A DNA stretch of 64,000 nucleotides from Lentzea xinjiangensis (GCF_900110955.1 NZ_FOFR01000018.1:54463-118462), one strand, 5' to 3'; counted from the stretch's first letter, positions 38,261 through 47,999 are shown. Numbers and translations: made by a program. The notes: generated by a model from the sequence alone, not told the origin.

Positions 38261-38752
38261 GTGGGGGACTTCTACGGGATCGCCGAGATCGCCGACGCCA
38301 TGGGCCTCAGCCGCCAGCTCGTGACGGTGTGGCGCAAGCGCCGCTCGCACGGCATCCCCGAGCCGGACGCGGAACTCGCCTCCGGGCCGATCTGGCGCAA
38401 GGAGACCGTCGAGCCGTGGATCGAACGCACCCGCGGCCGGCTGGGCCTCGCGGGTGGCCGTGAGTCGGCGAGCAGGAGCCTCCGGCTGAGGGTGTGCCGC
38501 CGCGTGCTGCGCCTGGCGGCGTTGATGCTGGAGGACCCGCAACGCCCGCGCGTGCTGAACGAGGCCGCCGCCCAGCTGCGCGACCTGGCGCACGAGATCG
38601 ACCAGACCGCGGACGACGTCGTGGGGGCGTTGCTGCGCGAGCTCGTCGAGCCGGTGCGCGACCCGGACGAGGCCGCCGAGCTGCTGCGCGTGCCGATCAT
38701 CGAGTCGTTGCCGCTGGTGACCGCCGTGGCGCGCAACTCGCCGGACTGGTGA
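38261..38752 (+). CDS. Small HTH DNA-binding regulator (163 aa)
   Basis: The N-terminal segment GIAEIADAMGLSRQLVTVWRKRRSHGIPEPD, then PIWRKETVEPWIERTRG, is the AlpA/MerR-like winged HTH seen in small actinobacterial regulators. The rest is helical. The GTG at 38261 sits six bases after a good -10, so the mRNA is probably leaderless; an ATG at 38225 would place the start inside the -35. It converges with the molybdopterin oxidoreductase gene, whose regulation it may affect (inference). Confidence 0.75.
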   Translation: MGDFYGIAEIADAMGLSRQLVTVWRKRRSHGIPEPDAELASGPIWRKETVEPWIERTRGRLGLAGGRESASRSLRLRVCRRVLRLAALMLEDPQRPRVLNEAAAQLRDLAHEIDQTADDVVGALLRELVEPVRDPDEAAELLRVPIIESLPLVTAVARNSPDW

Positions 38753-38806
38753 GCTGCGCGCTCTCGCACCCGTTCCGGCGAAAGCTGATCTCGCTGCTCG
38801 GCGTGC

Positions 38807-38850
38807 GCGGACCCGGACGGCACCGCGCACGGCTGTTCGTCCGGGTCCGC
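38807..38850. terminator. Hairpin between converging genes
   Basis: Perfect 13-base arms GCGGACCCGGACG (38807-38819) and CGTCCGGGTCCGC (38838-38850) with an 18-base loop lie between the HTH gene and the converging oxidoreductase gene. Confidence 0.7.
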
Positions 38851-38859
38851 CACGCCTGA

Positions 38860-41148
38860 TCAGGCCGCGGGCTCCAGCCGCACGATCACCGACTTGGACG
38901 TCGGCGTCCCGGAGATGTCGGCCTTGGAGTCCAGCGGCACCAACGGGTTCGCCTCGGGGAAGTACGTCGCGACGCAGCCGCGCGCGGTCGGGTACGCGAC
39001 GATCCGGAACGCGTCGGCGCGGCGTTCGACGACACCTGTCGGGTCGTCCTTCCACTCCGAGACGATGTTCACCATCTGACCGTCGGCGAACCCCAGCTCC
39101 GCGACGTCATCGGGGTTCACGAACACCACCCGGCGGCCGTCCTTCACGCCGCGGTAGCGGTCGTCCAGGCCGTAGATCGTGGTGTTGTACTGGTCGTGGC
39201 TGCGCAGGGTCTGCATCAGCAGCCGGCCCTCCGGCACCTCGATGACGGTCAGCTCGTTCGCGACGAAGTTCGCCTTGCCGGTCGCCGTCGCGAACTCCCG
39301 CGAGTCGCGCGGCGGGTGCGGCAGGACGAAGCCGTCGGGCTGGCGCACGCGCGTGTTGTAGTCGGCGCAGCCCGGCACGACGCGCGCGATGTGCTCGCGG
39401 ATGACGTCGTAGTCCTTCTCGAACTCCTCCCACGCCACGGGGTGCGACGGGCCGAGCACCTTGCGCGCGAGGCGGCAGACGATCGAGATCTCGGACAGCA
39501 GCTGGTCGGACGCGGGCTTGAGCCGGCCGCGCGAGCGGTGCACGACCGACATGGAGTCCTCGACCGTCACGAACTGCTCGCCCGAGTGCTGCACGTCGCT
39601 CTCCGTGCGGCCCAGTGCGGGCAGGATGAGCGCGGTGCGGCCGTGGACCACGTGTGAGCGGTTGAGCTTCGTGGAGACGTGCACCGTCAACGAGCACTGC
39701 TCCAGTGCCTTCTCGGTCACCGGGGTGTCCGGGGTGGCGCTGACGAAGTTGCCGCCCATCGCGATGAAGACCTTGCCGCGGCCGTGGCGCATCGCGTTGA
39801 TCGCGTCGACGGTGTCGTAGCCGTGCTTGCGGGGCACGGAGATGCCGAACTCGTTCTCCAGGGCCAGCAGGAACCTCTCCGGCATCTTCTCGTAGATGCC
39901 CATGGTCCGGTCGCCCTGCACGTTCGAGTGGCCGCGCACCGGGCACAGGCCCGCGCCCGGCTTGCCGATCATGCCGCGCAGGAACATCACGTTCGTGATC
40001 TCGCGGATCGTCGGCACGCTGTGCTTGTGCTGCGTCAGGCCCATCGCCCAGCAGGCGATCGTGCGCCGCGAGTCGACGAACATGCCGGCCACGCGCGTGA
40101 TCTGCTCGCGGGTCAGGCCGGTGGCGGCGACCACCCGGTCCCAGTCGAGCTCGCGCACGCTCTCGGCGTAGGCCTCGAACCCGTGGGTCTTGGAGCTGAT
40201 GAACTCCTCGTCGACCTTGTCCCACTGCAGCAGCAGGTGGCCGACCGCCTGGAACAGCGCCTGGTCGCCGCCGACCTTGATCTGGACGAACTCGTCGGCG
40301 AGCGCCGTGCCGCGGCCGACGACGCCCGCGACGTTCTGCGGGTTCTTGAACCGCATCAGGCCCGCCTCCGGCAGCGGGTTCACGGCGATGATCTTGGCGC
40401 CGTTCTTCTTGGCGTCCTCCAGCGCGCTGAGCATGCGCGGGTGGTTGGTGCCGGGGTTCTGGCCGATGACCACGATCAGGTCGGCGAGGTCGAAGTCCTT
40501 GATCGACACCGAGCCCTTGCCGATGCCGATGGTCTCGGTGAGCGCCGAGCCGGACGACTCGTGGCACATGTTCGAGCAGTCCGGCAGGTTGTTGGTGCCG
40601 AACGAGCGGACCAGCAGCTGGTAGAGGAACGCGGCCTCGTTGCTGGTGCGGCCGGAGGTGTAGAAGATCGCCTCGTCGGGCGAGGACAGCGACGTCAGCT
40701 CGCCGGCGATGAGCGTGAACGCGTCGTCCCAGCTGATCGGCGTGTAGTGGGTGGCGCCGGGACGCAGCACCATCGGCTCGGTGAGCCTGCCCTGCTGCCC
40801 GAGCCAGTAGTCGGTCCTGGTCCGCAGGCTCTCGACGGAGTGCTCGGCGAAGAACGCGGGCCCGATCCGCCGCTTGGTGGCCTCCTCGGCGACGGCCTTG
40901 GCGCCGTTCTCGCAGAACTCCGCCATCTTGCGGTGGCCCTGCGGCTCCGGCCACGCGCAGCCGGGGCAGTCGAACCCTTCACGCTGGTTGAGCAGCCGCA
41001 ACGTCTTCACGGTGCGCCCGACACCCATCTGCTCGACCGCGCGGTCGAGCGACACGAGCACACCGGGAATCCCCGCTGCCCATGTCTTGGGGGTGCTGAC
41101 TTCGAGCGCGGACTCGTCGACGTCGTGCTGCGGGGGCTTGCTGCTCAT
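38860..41148 (-). CDS. FdhF/YdeP-like molybdopterin oxidoreductase (762 aa)
   Basis: Formate-dehydrogenase-type alpha subunit of the YdeP family. N-terminal CPGC at 61-64 (GFDCPGCAWPEP) could hold part of an Fe-S site; the Mo region NMCHESSGSAL is at 193-203; typical bis-MGD segments include VIGQNPGTNHPRM, AMGLTQHKHSV, RGHSNVQGDRTMG and SHDQYNTTIYGLDDRYRG. Length matches YdeP (about 760). No electron-transfer subunit is adjacent. FdhD encoded nearby probably supplies sulfurated cofactor. YdeP relatives are linked to acid resistance in E. coli; the substrate here is not proven to be formate. Confidence 0.9.
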   Translation of the reverse strand: MSSKPPQHDVDESALEVSTPKTWAAGIPGVLVSLDRAVEQMGVGRTVKTLRLLNQREGFDCPGCAWPEPQGHRKMAEFCENGAKAVAEEATKRRIGPAFFAEHSVESLRTRTDYWLGQQGRLTEPMVLRPGATHYTPISWDDAFTLIAGELTSLSSPDEAIFYTSGRTSNEAAFLYQLLVRSFGTNNLPDCSNMCHESSGSALTETIGIGKGSVSIKDFDLADLIVVIGQNPGTNHPRMLSALEDAKKNGAKIIAVNPLPEAGLMRFKNPQNVAGVVGRGTALADEFVQIKVGGDQALFQAVGHLLLQWDKVDEEFISSKTHGFEAYAESVRELDWDRVVAATGLTREQITRVAGMFVDSRRTIACWAMGLTQHKHSVPTIREITNVMFLRGMIGKPGAGLCPVRGHSNVQGDRTMGIYEKMPERFLLALENEFGISVPRKHGYDTVDAINAMRHGRGKVFIAMGGNFVSATPDTPVTEKALEQCSLTVHVSTKLNRSHVVHGRTALILPALGRTESDVQHSGEQFVTVEDSMSVVHRSRGRLKPASDQLLSEISIVCRLARKVLGPSHPVAWEEFEKDYDVIREHIARVVPGCADYNTRVRQPDGFVLPHPPRDSREFATATGKANFVANELTVIEVPEGRLLMQTLRSHDQYNTTIYGLDDRYRGVKDGRRVVFVNPDDVAELGFADGQMVNIVSEWKDDPTGVVERRADAFRIVAYPTARGCVATYFPEANPLVPLDSKADISGTPTSKSVIVRLEPAA

Positions 41149-41295
41149 GGCCTCATTCAACGCCGATCGACGTCGGCGCCGCCAGCGCCCCCGAAGAACG
41201 CGGCGGCGTCGCGTCACGGGCCCCAAGGGGTTGAACGGTCCGTGGCGGTCAATTGTGAGCGCCGCCACTGCCGCCCGGCACCCCTGAAAGGGTGA

Positions 41296-42150
41296 TCAGT
41301 CGCAGTTGTCCCCGGTCGGGACCTCTCCGCCGACGGTGAAGTGCTTCCGGTCGTCCCGGACCTCCGTCAGGTGCTGGGACGGCTCGACGAACCGGGGGGC
41401 GAGGAAGCCCTCGTCGGACGCCCGGCACGCGATCGAGTACCGGTGGCCGTGGGCCTCGGTCGGCCACAGTCCCTCCGGCGTCACCGCGTACGTGACCTTC
41501 TCGCGGACGGCGGCGATCATCTCCATCTGGTCGAGGAGCTTCTCCGGGGCCGGCGGCTCGAACGCGTACGCGTACACGAAGTCGGCGGTCACGGTCCGGT
41601 GGCCGTCGGCCTCGCCGAGCGTCATCGTCCCGGACGCCCTGATGCCGCCGGGGAACAGCTTCGTGCCCGGCTTGAGCCGGGTGGTCCAGTCGTGCAGCCG
41701 GGTGGAGACGTGCTCGCGCGCCCCGGGGGCGAGCATCGCGAGGTACCGGCCGGGCTTGTGCTCGCTGATCGCCACCGGGTCCAGGCGGGCCGCGACGAGC
41801 GCCCGCCGCACGTGCTCGAACGCCGGGTCGGCGGACGGCACGACGATGCCCTTCTCCCCTTCGGACCAGTTCTCGGCGGGGGTGCCGGTGAACGGGGCCT
41901 CGACGTTCACGCCCGCGCGCGGCAGCTCCGCGTCCGGCAGCGAGACGCCGTCGAACGCCCCCGCCCGCTGCAGGCCCACGACCACCCCGCCGACCGCGAC
42001 CAGCGCGAGCGCGGTGACGACCTTGCCGCTGTGCCTGCGCAGGCGCGCCCGCCGCCGCTGCGTGCGGACCTCCCGCTTCGCCCGCCTGGTCGCGGCACGC
42101 ATCCACGCCGCGTCTCTCAGGTCCGGGTGGTCCTCGATGCCGTACTGCAC
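41296..42150 (-). CDS. Unknown membrane-anchored protein (284 aa)
   Basis: A very basic N-terminus (RRAKREVRTQRRRARLRRHSGK) precedes one membrane span (VVTALALVAVGGVVVGL), then an extracytoplasmic domain of about 215 residues with two Cys near the end. Topology is cytoplasm-in, domain-out. The GTG at 42150 with AGGGGGG just upstream is preferred over the ATG at 42180, which lacks a ribosome site. No family recognised. Divergent from valS. Confidence 0.75.
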   Translation of the reverse strand: MQYGIEDHPDLRDAAWMRAATRRAKREVRTQRRRARLRRHSGKVVTALALVAVGGVVVGLQRAGAFDGVSLPDAELPRAGVNVEAPFTGTPAENWSEGEKGIVVPSADPAFEHVRRALVAARLDPVAISEHKPGRYLAMLAPGAREHVSTRLHDWTTRLKPGTKLFPGGIRASGTMTLGEADGHRTVTADFVYAYAFEPPAPEKLLDQMEMIAAVREKVTYAVTPEGLWPTEAHGHRYSIACRASDEGFLAPRFVEPSQHLTEVRDDRKHFTVGGEVPTGDNCD

Positions 42151-42286
42151 GTTCCCCCCTGGGTGATCGGCGCACATCATTGATCACCGGGGACGCCGCG
42201 CAACCTGTCCGGTGCGAATCGACGCCCGGCCGTTATCAGGTATCTCGTTTCAAGTCGATACCCCCGGCTCCGTAGACTTGACAGCT

Positions 42287-44914
42287 GTGACTGAACTCGA
42301 CACCGCAACCCAGCGTCCCGACCTCCCCGCCGCGTGGACTCCGGCGGAGGTAGAGGCGGAGCTGTACCAGCGGTGGGTCGACCGGGGCTACTTCACGGCG
42401 GACGTCAAGAGCGACAAGCCGCCGTTCACCATCGTGCTCCCGCCGCCGAACGTCACCGGCTCCCTGCACATGGGCCACGCCCTCAACCACTCCGTCATGG
42501 ACGCCCTCACCCGGCGCCGCCGCATGCAGGGCTACGAGGTCCTGTGGCTGCCCGGCATGGACCACGCGGGCATCGCGACGCAGAACGTCGTCGAGCGCGA
42601 CCTCGCCGGTCAGGGGCTGTCCCGCCACGACCTGGGCCGGGAGAAGTTCGTCGAGCGCGTCTGGGAGTGGAAGGAGGAGTACGGCGGCAAGATCCTCGGC
42701 CAGATGAAGCGCCTCGGCGACGGCGTCGACTGGTCGCGCGAGCGCTTCACCATGGACGAGGGGCTGTCCCGCGCCGTCCAGACGATCTTCAAGAAGATGT
42801 TCGACGACGGCCTGATCTACCAGGCCGAGCGGATCATCAACTGGTGCCCGCGCTGCCAGACCGCGCTGTCGGACATCGAGGTCGACCACTCCGACGACGA
42901 GGGCGAGCTGGTCTCCATCCGCTACGGCGACGGGGACGCGTCCATCGTCGTCGCGACCACCCGCGCCGAGACGATGCTCGGCGACACCGCGGTCGCCGTC
43001 CACCCGGACGACGAGCGCTACCGGCACCTCATCGGCACCGAGGTCGAGCTGCCGCTCACCGGCCGCCGCATCCCGATCGTCGCCGACGCGCACGTCGACC
43101 CGGAGTTCGGCACGGGCGCCGTCAAGGTCACGCCCGCGCACGACCCGAACGACTTCGAGATCGGTCAGCGGCACGACCTGCCGAACCTCACAGTCCTCGA
43201 CGAGCGCGCCACCATCACGGTGCCCGGCCCGTTCGAGGGGCTCGACCGGTTCGAGGCGCGTCCCGCGATCGTCGCCGCGCTGCGCGAGCAGGGCCGGATC
43301 GTCGCGGAGAAGCGTCCGTACGTCCACTCCGTCGGCCACTGCTCGCGGTGCGGCACGGTCGTCGAGCCGCGCCTGTCGCTGCAGTGGTGGGTCAAGGTCG
43401 AGTCCGTCGCCGCCGCGGCTTCCGCCGCCGTGCGGGACGGCCGGACCAAGATCCACCCGCAGGAGCTCGCGAAGCGCTACTTCGACTGGACCGACAACCT
43501 CAACGACTGGTGCATCTCGCGCCAGCTGTGGTGGGGCCACCGGATCCCCGTCTGGTACGGCCCGGCCGGCGAGGTCGTCTGCGTCGGACCGGATGACGAG
43601 ATCCCGACCGGCGAGGGCTGGCGCCAGGACGAGGACGTCCTCGACACCTGGTTCTCGTCGGGCCTGTGGCCGTTCTCGACGCTCGGCTGGCCGGAGTCCA
43701 CGGAGGACCTGAAGAAGTTCTACCCGACGAGCGTCCTGTCGACCGGCTACGACATCCTGTTCTTCTGGGTCGTCCGGATGATGATGTTCGGCCTGTACGC
43801 GATGGACGAGGTCCAGCCGTTCGACCACGTCTACCTGCACGGGCTCATCCGCGACGCCAACGGCAAGAAGATGTCGAAGTCCAAGGGCAACGTCATCGAC
43901 CCGTTGGCGTGGATGGACACCTACGGCGCCGACGCCACCCGCTTCACGTTGCTGCGCGGCGCGAACCCCGGTTCGGACATGGCGCTCGCCGAGGAGTGGG
44001 CGGCCGGGTCGCGCAACTTCACCACGAAGCTGTGGAACGCGACGCGGTTCGCGCTGGCCAACGGCGCCACCGTCGAGCGCCCGCTGCCCGCCCGCGAGGA
44101 GCTGACCGCCGCGGACCGCTGGATCCTCGACGAGCTGGACTCGCTGGTGTCCACCGTGGACGCGCACTTCGAGTCGTTCCAGTTCGCCAAGGCCTGCGAG
44201 GCGCTCTACAGCTTCACCTGGGACGAGTTCTGCGACTGGTACCTGGAGATCGCGAAGGTCCAGATCGCGGACGGCCGCGCGGAGCCGACCCGGTCGGTCC
44301 TCGGCCACGTCCTCGACGTCGTGCTGCGGCTGCTGCACCCGGTGACGCCGTTCGTCACCGAGACGCTGTGGACCACGCTCACCGGTGGTGAGTCGCTGGT
44401 CATCGCGTCGTGGCCGCGGCCTTCCGGCGCCGAGCGGGACGACGACGCCCGCGCGCAGGTCGAGGGCCTGAAGAAGCTCGCGACCGAGATCCGCCGGTTC
44501 CGCTCCGAGCAGGGCCTCAAGCCGGGCCAGAAGGTCGCGGGCAAGGTCCGCGGCGCGTGCTGCGTCGGCCTGGTCGACCAGGTTCCCGCCGTGCGGTCCC
44601 TCACCCGGCTCACCGAGCCGGGCGAGGAGTTCACCGTCTCGGCGACGCTGGAGGTCGGCCTGCCCAAGGGCGCGGTGAAGGTCGAGCTGGACCTGTCCGG
44701 CGCGATCGACGTCGCGGCCGAGCGCAAGCGGCTGGCGAAGGACCTGGCCGCCGCGCAGAAGGAGCTCGACGGCACGACGAAGAAGCTCGGCAACGAGGCG
44801 TTCCTCGCCAAGGCGCCCGCCGAGGTCAAGGCCAAGATCGAGGAGCGCAAGGCCGTCGCCGAGGCCGAGATCGCCCGCATCAACGAGCGCCTGGCCGCGC
44901 TGCCGGAGGCGTAG
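42287..44914 (+). CDS. valS: Valyl-tRNA synthetase (875 aa)
   Basis: Class I aminoacyl-tRNA synthetase that charges tRNA-Val. The HIGH motif is H61-M-G-H64 within PPPNVTGSLHMGHAL, the editing domain contains VATTRAETMLGDTAVAVHP, and KMSKS is at 528-532. The C-terminal coiled coil (AAERKRLAKDLAAAQKEL) is typical of ValRS. The GTG at 42287 has no ribosome site, while TAGACT lies eight bases before it, so a leaderless mRNA is likely; an in-frame upstream GTG is less fitting. Followed after five bases by folC. Confidence 0.97.
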   Translation: MTELDTATQRPDLPAAWTPAEVEAELYQRWVDRGYFTADVKSDKPPFTIVLPPPNVTGSLHMGHALNHSVMDALTRRRRMQGYEVLWLPGMDHAGIATQNVVERDLAGQGLSRHDLGREKFVERVWEWKEEYGGKILGQMKRLGDGVDWSRERFTMDEGLSRAVQTIFKKMFDDGLIYQAERIINWCPRCQTALSDIEVDHSDDEGELVSIRYGDGDASIVVATTRAETMLGDTAVAVHPDDERYRHLIGTEVELPLTGRRIPIVADAHVDPEFGTGAVKVTPAHDPNDFEIGQRHDLPNLTVLDERATITVPGPFEGLDRFEARPAIVAALREQGRIVAEKRPYVHSVGHCSRCGTVVEPRLSLQWWVKVESVAAAASAAVRDGRTKIHPQELAKRYFDWTDNLNDWCISRQLWWGHRIPVWYGPAGEVVCVGPDDEIPTGEGWRQDEDVLDTWFSSGLWPFSTLGWPESTEDLKKFYPTSVLSTGYDILFFWVVRMMMFGLYAMDEVQPFDHVYLHGLIRDANGKKMSKSKGNVIDPLAWMDTYGADATRFTLLRGANPGSDMALAEEWAAGSRNFTTKLWNATRFALANGATVERPLPAREELTAADRWILDELDSLVSTVDAHFESFQFAKACEALYSFTWDEFCDWYLEIAKVQIADGRAEPTRSVLGHVLDVVLRLLHPVTPFVTETLWTTLTGGESLVIASWPRPSGAERDDDARAQVEGLKKLATEIRRFRSEQGLKPGQKVAGKVRGACCVGLVDQVPAVRSLTRLTEPGEEFTVSATLEVGLPKGAVKVELDLSGAIDVAAERKRLAKDLAAAQKELDGTTKKLGNEAFLAKAPAEVKAKIEERKAVAEAEIARINERLAALPEA

Positions 44915-44919
44915 CACCA

Positions 44920-46257
44920 GTGGACACCAACCTCGACGAGTTCCTCGACGTCGAGAACGAGCTCAACCAGCGCTGGCCCGAGACCAAGCTCGAGCCGTCG
45001 CTGGACCGGATCAAGGCGCTGGCGCACGTGCTGGGCGACCCCCACACGAACTACCCGGTCGTGCAGCTGACGGGCACGAACGGCAAGACGTCGACGTCGC
45101 GCATGACCGATGCGCTGTTCACGCGCATCGGTCTGCGCACCGGCCGGTACACGAGCCCGCACCTGCAGCTCGCGACCGAGCGGATCAGCCTCGACAACCA
45201 GCCCATCAGCCCCGGCCGCTACGTCGAGGTCTACCGCGACATCGAGCCGTACGTCGCGATGGTGGACGCGCGCTCCGAGATCCGGATGAGCAAGTTCGAG
45301 GTGCTCACCGGCATGGCCTACGCGGCGTTCGCGGACGCCCCGGTCGACGTCGCCGTGGTCGAGGTCGGCATGGGCGGCACGTGGGACGCGACGTCCATCG
45401 CCGACGCGAAGATCGCCGTGCTGACGCCGATCGGCCTCGACCACACCGAGTACCTCGGCACCCGTGCCGAGGACATCGCGGTGGAGAAGGCCGGCATCAT
45501 CAAGCCGGGCTCGGTCGCGATCGTCGGTGAGCAGACGCCCGAGGTCATGAAGGTGATCCTGGAGCGCGTGGCCGAGGTCGACGCGATGGTGGCCCGGTTC
45601 GGCAGCGAGTTCGGCGTCGTGTCGCGCTCGGTGGCGGTGGGCGGCCAGCTCATCACGTTGCAGGGCCTGGGCGGCGTCTACGAGGACATCTTCCTGCCGC
45701 TGCACGGCGAGCACCAGGCGGCGAACGCCGCGCTGGCGCTCGCGTCCGTCGAGGCGTTCTTCGGCGCGGGCCAGGACCGCCGGCTCGACGTGGAGGCGGT
45801 CCGCGAGGGCTTCGCCTCCGTCCTCACGCCGGGCCGGCTGGAGCGGGTGCGCTCCGCGCCCAACGTGTTCGTCGACGCGGCCCACAACCCGCACGGCGCC
45901 GCGGCCCTGGCTCGCGCGCTGGACTCCGAGTTCGGCTTCCGCAAGCTCGTCGCGGTCGTGGCCGTGATGTCCGACAAGGACGCCGAGGGCATCCTCTCCG
46001 CGCTGGAACCCGTCGTGCAGGAACTGGTGATCACCACCAACTCGTCCTCGCGCGCGATGGACCCGGACGTGCTGGCCGGGCTCGCCGTGCCGATCTTCGG
46101 CGAGGACCGCTTCGAGGTGCGGCCGCGGCTGGTCGACGCCATCGAGGAAGCCATCCACCTCACCGAGGACGAGCTGTCCGGCGGTGGCGTGATCGTCACC
46201 GGGTCGGTCGTCACCGCGGGCGAGGCCCGCGCGCTGTTCGGGAAGGAACCGGCATGA
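44920..46257 (+). CDS. folC: Dihydrofolate/folylpolyglutamate synthase (445 aa)
   Basis: Mur-ligase-like ATPase that adds glutamate to folates. P-loop GTNGKT at 52-57, Mg-site block VVEVGMGGTWDATS, HTEYLGTRAEDIAVEKAGIIKPG, and the C-terminal VDAAHNPHGAAALARAL signature. The GTG start at 44920 follows valS by five bases. Translationally linked to the next gene by ATGA. Confidence 0.96.
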   Translation: MDTNLDEFLDVENELNQRWPETKLEPSLDRIKALAHVLGDPHTNYPVVQLTGTNGKTSTSRMTDALFTRIGLRTGRYTSPHLQLATERISLDNQPISPGRYVEVYRDIEPYVAMVDARSEIRMSKFEVLTGMAYAAFADAPVDVAVVEVGMGGTWDATSIADAKIAVLTPIGLDHTEYLGTRAEDIAVEKAGIIKPGSVAIVGEQTPEVMKVILERVAEVDAMVARFGSEFGVVSRSVAVGGQLITLQGLGGVYEDIFLPLHGEHQAANAALALASVEAFFGAGQDRRLDVEAVREGFASVLTPGRLERVRSAPNVFVDAAHNPHGAAALARALDSEFGFRKLVAVVAVMSDKDAEGILSALEPVVQELVITTNSSSRAMDPDVLAGLAVPIFGEDRFEVRPRLVDAIEEAIHLTEDELSGGGVIVTGSVVTAGEARALFGKEPA

Positions 46258-46664
46258 CCTCCCCCGCCCCGCTGAAGAAGGACCCGATGAAGGCGTTCCG
46301 GGGCATCATGGCCGGCACGCTGATCCTCGAGGTCATCGTCGTGGCCCTGGCGCTGCCGGTGATCGCCAAGCTGCACGGCGGCATCACGTCGCTGGTGGGC
46401 TGGGTGGCGTTCGGCTTCATCGCGCTGTTCATCGCGATGTGCGCGTTCGTCCGCCGCCCGTGGGCGATCGGCGCGGTCGTCGGCCTGCACGTGCTGCTGA
46501 TCGCGACGTGGTTGCTGCTGCCCGCGCTGGGTGTGATCGGCGTGATCTTCGGCCTGGTGTGGGTCTACGTGCTGTGGCTGCGCAAGGACCTGCTCAAGCG
46601 GATGGCGGAGGGCAGGCTCCCCGCGCAGCAACAACAGCAGGGGCCGTCTACTTCTGCCCGCTGA
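46254..46664 (+). CDS. DUF4233 membrane protein (136 aa)
   Basis: Four hydrophobic segments across 136 residues (starting GIMAGTLILEVIVVALALPV). This small membrane protein is regularly encoded between folC and ndk in actinobacteria. Start ATG overlaps the folC stop. Its end overlaps the end of the convergent type VII-related gene by 17 bases. Function unknown. Confidence 0.9.
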   Translation: MTSPAPLKKDPMKAFRGIMAGTLILEVIVVALALPVIAKLHGGITSLVGWVAFGFIALFIAMCAFVRRPWAIGAVVGLHVLLIATWLLLPALGVIGVIFGLVWVYVLWLRKDLLKRMAEGRLPAQQQQQGPSTSAR

Positions 46665-47697
46665 GCTCCTGCTGGCCCTTCTCGTAGCTCTCGTCCCAGT
46701 TCGCGCCTTCCTTGAACGCCTCGGAGGCGCCGGTGCGGCCGAGCGCGACGGGCTTGATCGTGTCCGCGAACCCGTCGCGGCCACGCGGGGCCATGATGTC
46801 GTCGACCCGGTTCGCCGCGTTCTTCGCGGCGTCGTTGCCGAACGTGAGCTTGTCGCGGATGGCGTTGTTGGCGCTGGCGAACCCGTCCTCGATCTGCCGC
46901 ACCGAGGAGTGGTTCCTGCCGATCGCCTGCCCGACGCTCTTGGCCTTGCGGCCGATGCCGACGGCGGCCTTGGCGAGCGCGTCGGACACCCCCTTGAGGT
47001 TGTCGAACTTGCGGACGGCCTGCGCGAGCTTCATCAGCAGCTTGCTGACCTTGCCCGCGATCTTGCCCGCCGTCGACGCCGCGCGTGCGACGGCCCACCC
47101 GGTGAACGCGGCGATCGAGGCGCCGAAGCTGCACCAGCTCGTCGCGAGCGCGGTCACCGCGGCGATGATGAACTCGGCCACCACGTCGGCCACGATGTCG
47201 CGGATGATGCCGCGCACCGCCGCGACCAGGACACCGGTGCCCCGGATGCCGCCCGCGACCGCGTTCGCGGCCCCCTCCAGCGCCTTCACCTGCTCGGCGA
47301 GCGTGGCCGCCGCCCTGCGGTAGCCGTCCCCGGACTGCCCGGTCCACGTGCCGGTCTCGCCGGTGGCGGCCCGCGCGTAGTCGTTGCCGACCTTCGCGCA
47401 CGCCTTGGCGACCTCACCCCAGGCGGCCGCGACGACGTTGATCGCGCCGGGGTCGCCGGCGAGGTCGTCGAGCGGCTCCTTGAGGAACGACACGTGCTCG
47501 ATCAGCCAGCCGATGCCCGCGCCGACGAGCGTGCCGAGCGGGTTCGCGACGAACCCGAGCACGTCGAGCCCCAGCGCGACGCCGTCGAAGGCCCAGTCGC
47601 TGGGGTTGTTGAAGTCTTCCGCGCACTTCCAGACGGTGTCGACGATCCGCGCACCATCGGTGGCGTTGTCCGCACTGACGTCGAGAACCATCATCAC
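46648..47697 (-). CDS. Long WXG100-superfamily-like protein, probable type VII secretion substrate (349 aa)
   Basis: The first 200 residues are helical with a W118-T-G120 turn (TGTWTGQSGDGYRRAAATL) between two helices, as in long WXG100/LXG-like secreted proteins. Next comes a hydrophobic Ala/Val-rich stretch (IVADVVAEFIIAAVTALATSW), then a polar C-terminal part without a toxin motif I can name. The GTG start at 47697 overlaps the upstream gene (GTGA). Grouping with an EspC-like protein suggests the two are exported together (inference). Confidence 0.75.
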   Translation of the reverse strand: MMMVLDVSADNATDGARIVDTVWKCAEDFNNPSDWAFDGVALGLDVLGFVANPLGTLVGAGIGWLIEHVSFLKEPLDDLAGDPGAINVVAAAWGEVAKACAKVGNDYARAATGETGTWTGQSGDGYRRAAATLAEQVKALEGAANAVAGGIRGTGVLVAAVRGIIRDIVADVVAEFIIAAVTALATSWCSFGASIAAFTGWAVARAASTAGKIAGKVSKLLMKLAQAVRKFDNLKGVSDALAKAAVGIGRKAKSVGQAIGRNHSSVRQIEDGFASANNAIRDKLTFGNDAAKNAANRVDDIMAPRGRDGFADTIKPVALGRTGASEAFKEGANWDESYEKGQQELSGQK

Positions 47698-47999
47698 CCC
47701 TTGTACTTGGCGAACAGCTTGGCGTGGTCGTCGTCGGTCTGCCGGGTGGCGTCCGCGCAGTCGCGCAGCGCGTCGGCGACGTCCGGCAGCGCGTTGGCCA
47801 GCTCGTTGATCGAGTTCGCGATCGCCGCGATGTGGAGGCGCACCGGCACGCTGAAGACCTGGCCGATGATCCCGTACGTCTCGACGCCGAGATCGACGCT
47901 CTGACCGCGCGCGGCGGCCCTCGTGAGCTCCATGCCCATGGCCTGGACGTTGCCCGCGTGGCTGATCACGTCAGCGGGCTCCATTGCGAAACTTGTCAC
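47694..47999 (-). CDS. Type VII secretion target, EspC-like (101 aa)
   Basis: Short helical protein of about 100 residues (PADVISHAGNVQAMGMELTRAA, INELANALPDVADALRDCADATRQTDDDHAKLFAKYKG), matching the DUF2580/EspC-like group of ESX-associated substrates. The GTG start at 47999 has AAGGGG upstream; an ATG five codons later is possible. Coupled to the long WXG-like gene. Confidence 0.8.
   Translation of the reverse strand: MTSFAMEPADVISHAGNVQAMGMELTRAAARGQSVDLGVETYGIIGQVFSVPVRLHIAAIANSINELANALPDVADALRDCADATRQTDDDHAKLFAKYKG

Noticed and set aside
38749..38859. 36-residue open frame after the HTH gene
   Set aside because: It overlaps the terminator-like hairpin at 38807-38850, has no ribosome site of its own and a biased Arg-rich product.
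42236..44917. 893-codon open frame antisense to valS
   Set aside because: It is the mirror of a clear ValRS gene in very GC-rich DNA; its product is Arg/Asp/Gly-rich with no motif, and it has no ribosome site.
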